8,023 bases of DNA from an uncultured Chloroflexota bacterium (lineage in GTDB: Bacteria; Chloroflexota; Anaerolineae; Aggregatilineales; Phototrophicaceae): assembly GCA_937942935.1 (NCBI GenBank), contig CALDGT010000452.1, positions 1 to 8,023 on the forward strand, given 5' to 3'. How positions within the stretch are numbered: the first letter of the stretch is position 1; the number at the start of each line of letters is the position of its first letter. This document shows, piece by piece, positions 5,810-8,023 of this stretch. A program made the translations under genes and the position numbers. Under the pieces are notes generated by a model. The model was not told where the DNA came from. It was given only the letters and a program-made list of their open reading frames with translations, and made no database searches.

Positions 5810-6649
5810 CTAGTTATTTACACCGCGCCAAACCGCATCGAGGGTTTGTAGGGCGGTTAAATTACGTATCACCCAACCATTTTGCATCCGTTCTGCGTCA
5901 TCAAAGAAATTACGAGCATATGTTAGGTGAAATCCATCTTCACTCAAGCCACCATTGGGCAAGTCTTGAACTGCCAACCAAAAATTCCATAGAGGAATAT
6001 CATATTCTTGGGCGACATTGGCAATAGCGCGGTTAATCCCGTGGTCGCCTTCTAAATTATCGGCTTTGGTGGCTAAAATAGGGACAACCCCTTCACTTAT
6101 CCAATATTCGACAATCTCGCTTAGGTAATCTTCATAGATTTGTGGGTCTTCACCTGTCCACCATGTTTCCATGCTGATGAATACGATGCTTGGGTTATGA
6201 ATCCGGTTTTCGCATTGATTCGGATTTTCATCTGGGTCGCAACGGTCTGGGCTTGACCAGAGGGGTGATAATACCGAGGCGACATTGAAGCCATTGTCTA
6301 CTGCTTCGCTATTGCGGATGAATGACCCCGCAAAATGGTCTATGGTTTCTTGCAGATAAGCATAGTCTTCGCCGAGTGAATAATCATCGGGGGTATCGAA
6401 TGAGCCTAGAAAATAGCTGTGAACATTTTGGCAATCGCCCACTTTGCCAAACGCATTGGGATTGTTGCCCATTTCTAACCCACGTTGATAAATTTCACGG
6501 GCGGCATCGCTCACGGTTGGGATGACGGGCAGTGTTTTCCATGAATCATCGGTTTGTTCTTCATCTTGAGCAAGGGTAGGGGATATTATCAGCATGATTA
6601 TCATGCTGGAAAATAGCAATAATTGGGCTAAACGGCTTTTGACTTGCAT
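5810..6649 (-). CDS. Secreted SGNH/GDSL-type hydrolase-like protein
   Basis: This 279-residue exported protein is related to SGNH/GDSL esterases. A signal peptide (MQVKSRL, hydrophobic 10-22, SPTLA cut before Q28) is followed by an acidic linker, then block I as KVGDCQ (69-74), where the usual nucleophile Ser of GDS is C73. Block V is DGFHLT (238-243), giving the Asp-His pair of the DxxH motif. A central strand VFISMETWW takes the place of the GxND block III, so oxyanion residues also deviate. PILATKADNLEGDH (190-203) is a further well-formed core segment. Start choice: AAGAGGAG (6659-6666) is 9 nt from ATG 6649 and 3 nt from ATG 6655. The frame runs on to an ATG at 6718, but a promoter at 6683-6711 would exclude that codon. 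It is monocistronic and faces the kinase gene divergently. Substrate unknown; it might act on cell-wall or glycan esters. Confidence 0.75.
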   Translation of the reverse strand: MQVKSRLAQLLLFSSMIIMLIISPTLAQDEEQTDDSWKTLPVIPTVSDAAREIYQRGLEMGNNPNAFGKVGDCQNVHSYFLGSFDTPDDYSLGEDYAYLQETIDHFAGSFIRNSEAVDNGFNVASVLSPLWSSPDRCDPDENPNQCENRIHNPSIVFISMETWWTGEDPQIYEDYLSEIVEYWISEGVVPILATKADNLEGDHGINRAIANVAQEYDIPLWNFWLAVQDLPNGGLSEDGFHLTYARNFFDDAERMQNGWVIRNLTALQTLDAVWRGVNN

Positions 6650-6658
6650 TGGCATAAA

Positions 6659-6666
6659 CTCCTCTT
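6659..6666 (-). promoter_or_regulatory. Shine-Dalgarno of the SGNH hydrolase gene
   Basis: AAGAGGAG on the minus strand precedes two in-frame ATGs, at 6655 (3-nt spacing) and 6649 (9-nt spacing). The second spacing is the more usual. Both give a normal signal peptide with only two residues of difference. Confidence 0.7.
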
Positions 6667-6682
6667 GATATGATTTCGATGA

Positions 6683-6711
6683 ATTATCTAAAAAAGTGAG
6701 AAGGGGTGCAA
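6683..6711 (-). promoter_or_regulatory. Sigma-70-like promoter of the SGNH hydrolase gene
   Basis: On the minus strand TTGCAC (6706-6711) is followed after 17 bp by GATAAT (6683-6688), 5/6 to the -10 consensus. Transcription would start near 6676, about 10 nt before the ribosome binding site, giving a short leader. Confidence 0.5.
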
Positions 6712-6777
6712 GCCTCATCCAAATAACGGTGGGAAAGCGTTAGATGTAACAAATTCCCAATATCCTTAAAAACTAGC

Positions 6778-6796
6778 CGTCTTTTCAATTGAGACG
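6778..6796. promoter_or_regulatory. Palindromic sequence over the kinase -35 box (possible operator)
   Basis: CGTCT (6778-6782) and AGACG (6792-6796) flank the perfect 8-bp palindrome TCAATTGA (6785-6792). The -35 hexamer TTGAGA begins inside it. A repressor binding here would block the promoter, but no cognate regulator is visible in the window. Confidence 0.25.
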
Positions 6797-6817
6797 AGAA
6801 ACGATATAGGGTATACT
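6789..6817 (+). promoter_or_regulatory. Sigma-70-like promoter of the Ser/Thr kinase gene
   Basis: TTGAGA (6789-6794, 5/6) and TATACT (6812-6817, 5/6) are separated by exactly 17 bp, the best promoter match in the window. The expected start near 6824 gives a leader of about 53 nt before GTG 6877. Confidence 0.65.
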
Positions 6818-6876
6818 TTGAGAAGATTATTTTTTATAACCTAGATAATTGTTCATAATAAGGCTCAGGCGAACTC

Positions 6877-7983
6877 GTGAAAAATCGGAAAATCGGAAAA
6901 TACGAAATCATTGAACGCCTTGGGCGTGGCGGTATGGCAGAGGTCTATCGGGCGTATCATGCCAATTTGGATAGATACGTTGCCGTGAAAGTAATGCACA
7001 AATTTTTGGCAGATGATGATGAATTTGCCACGCGGTTTGAAAAAGAAGCCCAAAATATTGCACGCCTCAAACATCCGCACATTGTTCAGGTGTACGACTT
7101 TGAATATGATAATGCCACCGAGAGTTACTATATGGTGATGGAACTCATTGATGGCATGACATTAAAAGAACATCTCGCCGAATATGAGAAAAAAGGCGAC
7201 CCAATGCCCCTTGAAGAGGCGCTCCGCATTAGCCGTGAGGCGGCGAGTGCGTTGTCGTATGCTCATCGCGCAGGCATGATTCACCGTGATGTCAAACCAG
7301 CAAACCTCATGCTCGATTCTAAAGAGGGGCATCGGGTTGTCCTAACCGATTTTGGGATTGCCAAAATTGTGAAGGGGTCTCAGATGACGGTGACAGGTGG
7401 TTTGGTCGGCACACCCGCTTATATGTCTCCTGAGCAAGGGGTTGGCGAAACCGGCGATGAACGGTCTGATTTATATTCGCTCGGCGTGATTATGTTTCAG
7501 ATGGTCACGGGTGATTTGCCTTATGATGCAGAGACACCCCTTGCGCTCATTATGAAACATTTGAATGACCCTGTTCCATCGGTATTAGAGGTGAATCCCA
7601 AATTACCGCAACCTGTGGATGATATCATCAGCCGATTGATGTCGAAAGAACCCGAAGGACGCTATGCGACGGCGGGCGATTTAATTGAAGATATTCGCCA
7701 ATTGGAATTGATGCTCACAGGGGCAACTGGTCAACTAAATATCACTACACCGACTAAGCAAATCAAATTGCCAAAAGAAACAGGTGGCGATTTTGATGTA
7801 GATAGCCCCACATTGCCATTACGCAAAGTGGTTGTGCAACCAAAACCGACCCCAACGGCTACCGCTAAGAAGCCAAATGGGTTTATTCTGTTAGTGATGA
7901 CGCTCATATTTGCATTTGCTATCTTGATTGGCGGGTATCTTGTTAGGGCAAATGCGGGAATTTTCCCCGCGATTGGCGGTTAA
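6877..7983 (+). CDS. PknB-type transmembrane Ser/Thr protein kinase (Hanks type)
   Basis: This 368-residue bacterial Ser/Thr kinase has a complete catalytic domain at residues 9-280: glycine loop LGRGGMAEVY (15-24), Lys K38 (VAVKV), alpha-C Glu E57, catalytic loop HRDVKPAN (136-143), DFG (158-160), an activation segment with T171 and T173 at the positions autophosphorylated in mycobacterial PknB, GTPAYMSPE (178-186), SDLYSLG (197-203) and the distal Arg in GRYATA (R262). A juxtamembrane linker rich in Thr/Pro/Lys (about 283-334) leads to one membrane helix (335-356) and only about 12 extracellular residues. Most PknB relatives carry PASTA or other sensor repeats there, so this one may sense through partners or the membrane. 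GTG is chosen because the protein then begins directly before GKYEIIERLG; the ribosome binding site is weak. Transcribed from the promoter at 6789-6817. Confidence 0.95.
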   Translation: MKNRKIGKYEIIERLGRGGMAEVYRAYHANLDRYVAVKVMHKFLADDDEFATRFEKEAQNIARLKHPHIVQVYDFEYDNATESYYMVMELIDGMTLKEHLAEYEKKGDPMPLEEALRISREAASALSYAHRAGMIHRDVKPANLMLDSKEGHRVVLTDFGIAKIVKGSQMTVTGGLVGTPAYMSPEQGVGETGDERSDLYSLGVIMFQMVTGDLPYDAETPLALIMKHLNDPVPSVLEVNPKLPQPVDDIISRLMSKEPEGRYATAGDLIEDIRQLELMLTGATGQLNITTPTKQIKLPKETGGDFDVDSPTLPLRKVVVQPKPTPTATAKKPNGFILLVMTLIFAFAILIGGYLVRANAGIFPAIGG

Positions 7984-8007
7984 AATGAGCCAACGGCGCC
8001 AATCGTT
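7968..8007 (+). terminator. Inverted repeat spanning the kinase stop codon, likely terminator
   Basis: CGATTGGCG (7970-7978) pairs perfectly with CGCCAATCG (7997-8005); one G-U and one C-G pair extend the stem to 11 bp, with an 18-nt loop holding the TAA. It is followed by TTGCGATTTTA, a short T-rich stretch. The loop is long for a terminator, so this is moderate evidence. No further gene can be supported in the last 40 bases. Confidence 0.4.
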
Positions 8008-8023
8008 GCGATTTTAGATGATA

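Noticed and set aside
6650..6718. Longer start of the SGNH hydrolase at ATG 6718
   Set aside because: It would place 23 non-signal residues before a good signal peptide, and overlaps a likely promoter; AAGAGGAG supports the downstream ATG.
6878..6900. Tandem AAAATCGG units at the start of the kinase gene
   Set aside because: Only two units, within coding sequence for a typical basic N-terminus; too short to be a meaningful repeat.
7985..8017. Tiny open frame MSQRRQSLRF after the kinase
   Set aside because: Ten codons, overlapping the terminator-like hairpin, with no supporting evidence.
1..8023. CRISPR array, tRNA/rRNA genes, transposons, phage or toxin-antitoxin genes
   Set aside because: I saw no regularly spaced repeats, no tRNA-like cloverleaf, no transposase or integrase motifs and no suitable small gene pairs; an RNA or profile search would be needed to exclude cryptic cases.

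Overview
The window is an ordinary-looking piece of a bacterial chromosome with moderate G+C. The gene content is most reminiscent of a Chloroflexota (Anaerolineae-like) genome: a PknB-type Ser/Thr kinase, an SGNH hydrolase of a type I associate with that group, Thr/Pro-linker lipoproteins, a GT39-like membrane glycosyltransferase and a single Mn-type SOD. The phylum is an inference from recollection of the families, not shown by a search. There is no rRNA, tRNA, transposase, phage gene or CRISPR array.

Layout. Positions 1-693 (+) hold the 3' part of a CHAD-domain protein whose start lies upstream of the window. Convergent to it is a two-gene minus-strand operon (2930 to 739): an EamA/DMT exporter followed by a GT39-like membrane glycosyltransferase, joined by a 4-nt ATGA overlap. 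A bulged hairpin (704-731) separates the convergent 3' ends. A 178-bp divergent spacer leads to sodA (3109-3720, +), a Mn/Fe superoxide dismutase with all metal ligands. Then come a strong intrinsic terminator (3821-3851) and an aspartase/class II fumarase family lyase (3904-5319, +). The lyase stop overlaps the start of a small lipoprotein (5319-5762, +) as TGATG. A nested hairpin (5768-5803) closes this unit against a convergent minus-strand gene for a secreted SGNH/GDSL-type hydrolase (6649 to 5810). A second divergent spacer carries good sigma-70-like promoters on both strands and leads to a PknB-like kinase (6877-7983, +), with an inverted repeat over its stop codon at the window edge.

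How they relate. The units look like independent housekeeping or envelope functions: oxidative stress defence (SOD), C4-dicarboxylate metabolism (lyase), cell-surface glycosylation and export, extracytoplasmic hydrolysis, and kinase signalling. Only two pairs show evidence of co-translation (EamA-GT39 and lyase-lipoprotein). I see no convincing undescribed multi-gene system. The points most worth checking are a promoter-terminator arrangement in the lyase leader, a Cys in place of the usual catalytic Ser in the SGNH hydrolase, a kinase with almost no extracellular part, and two similar palindromes at convergent gene ends.
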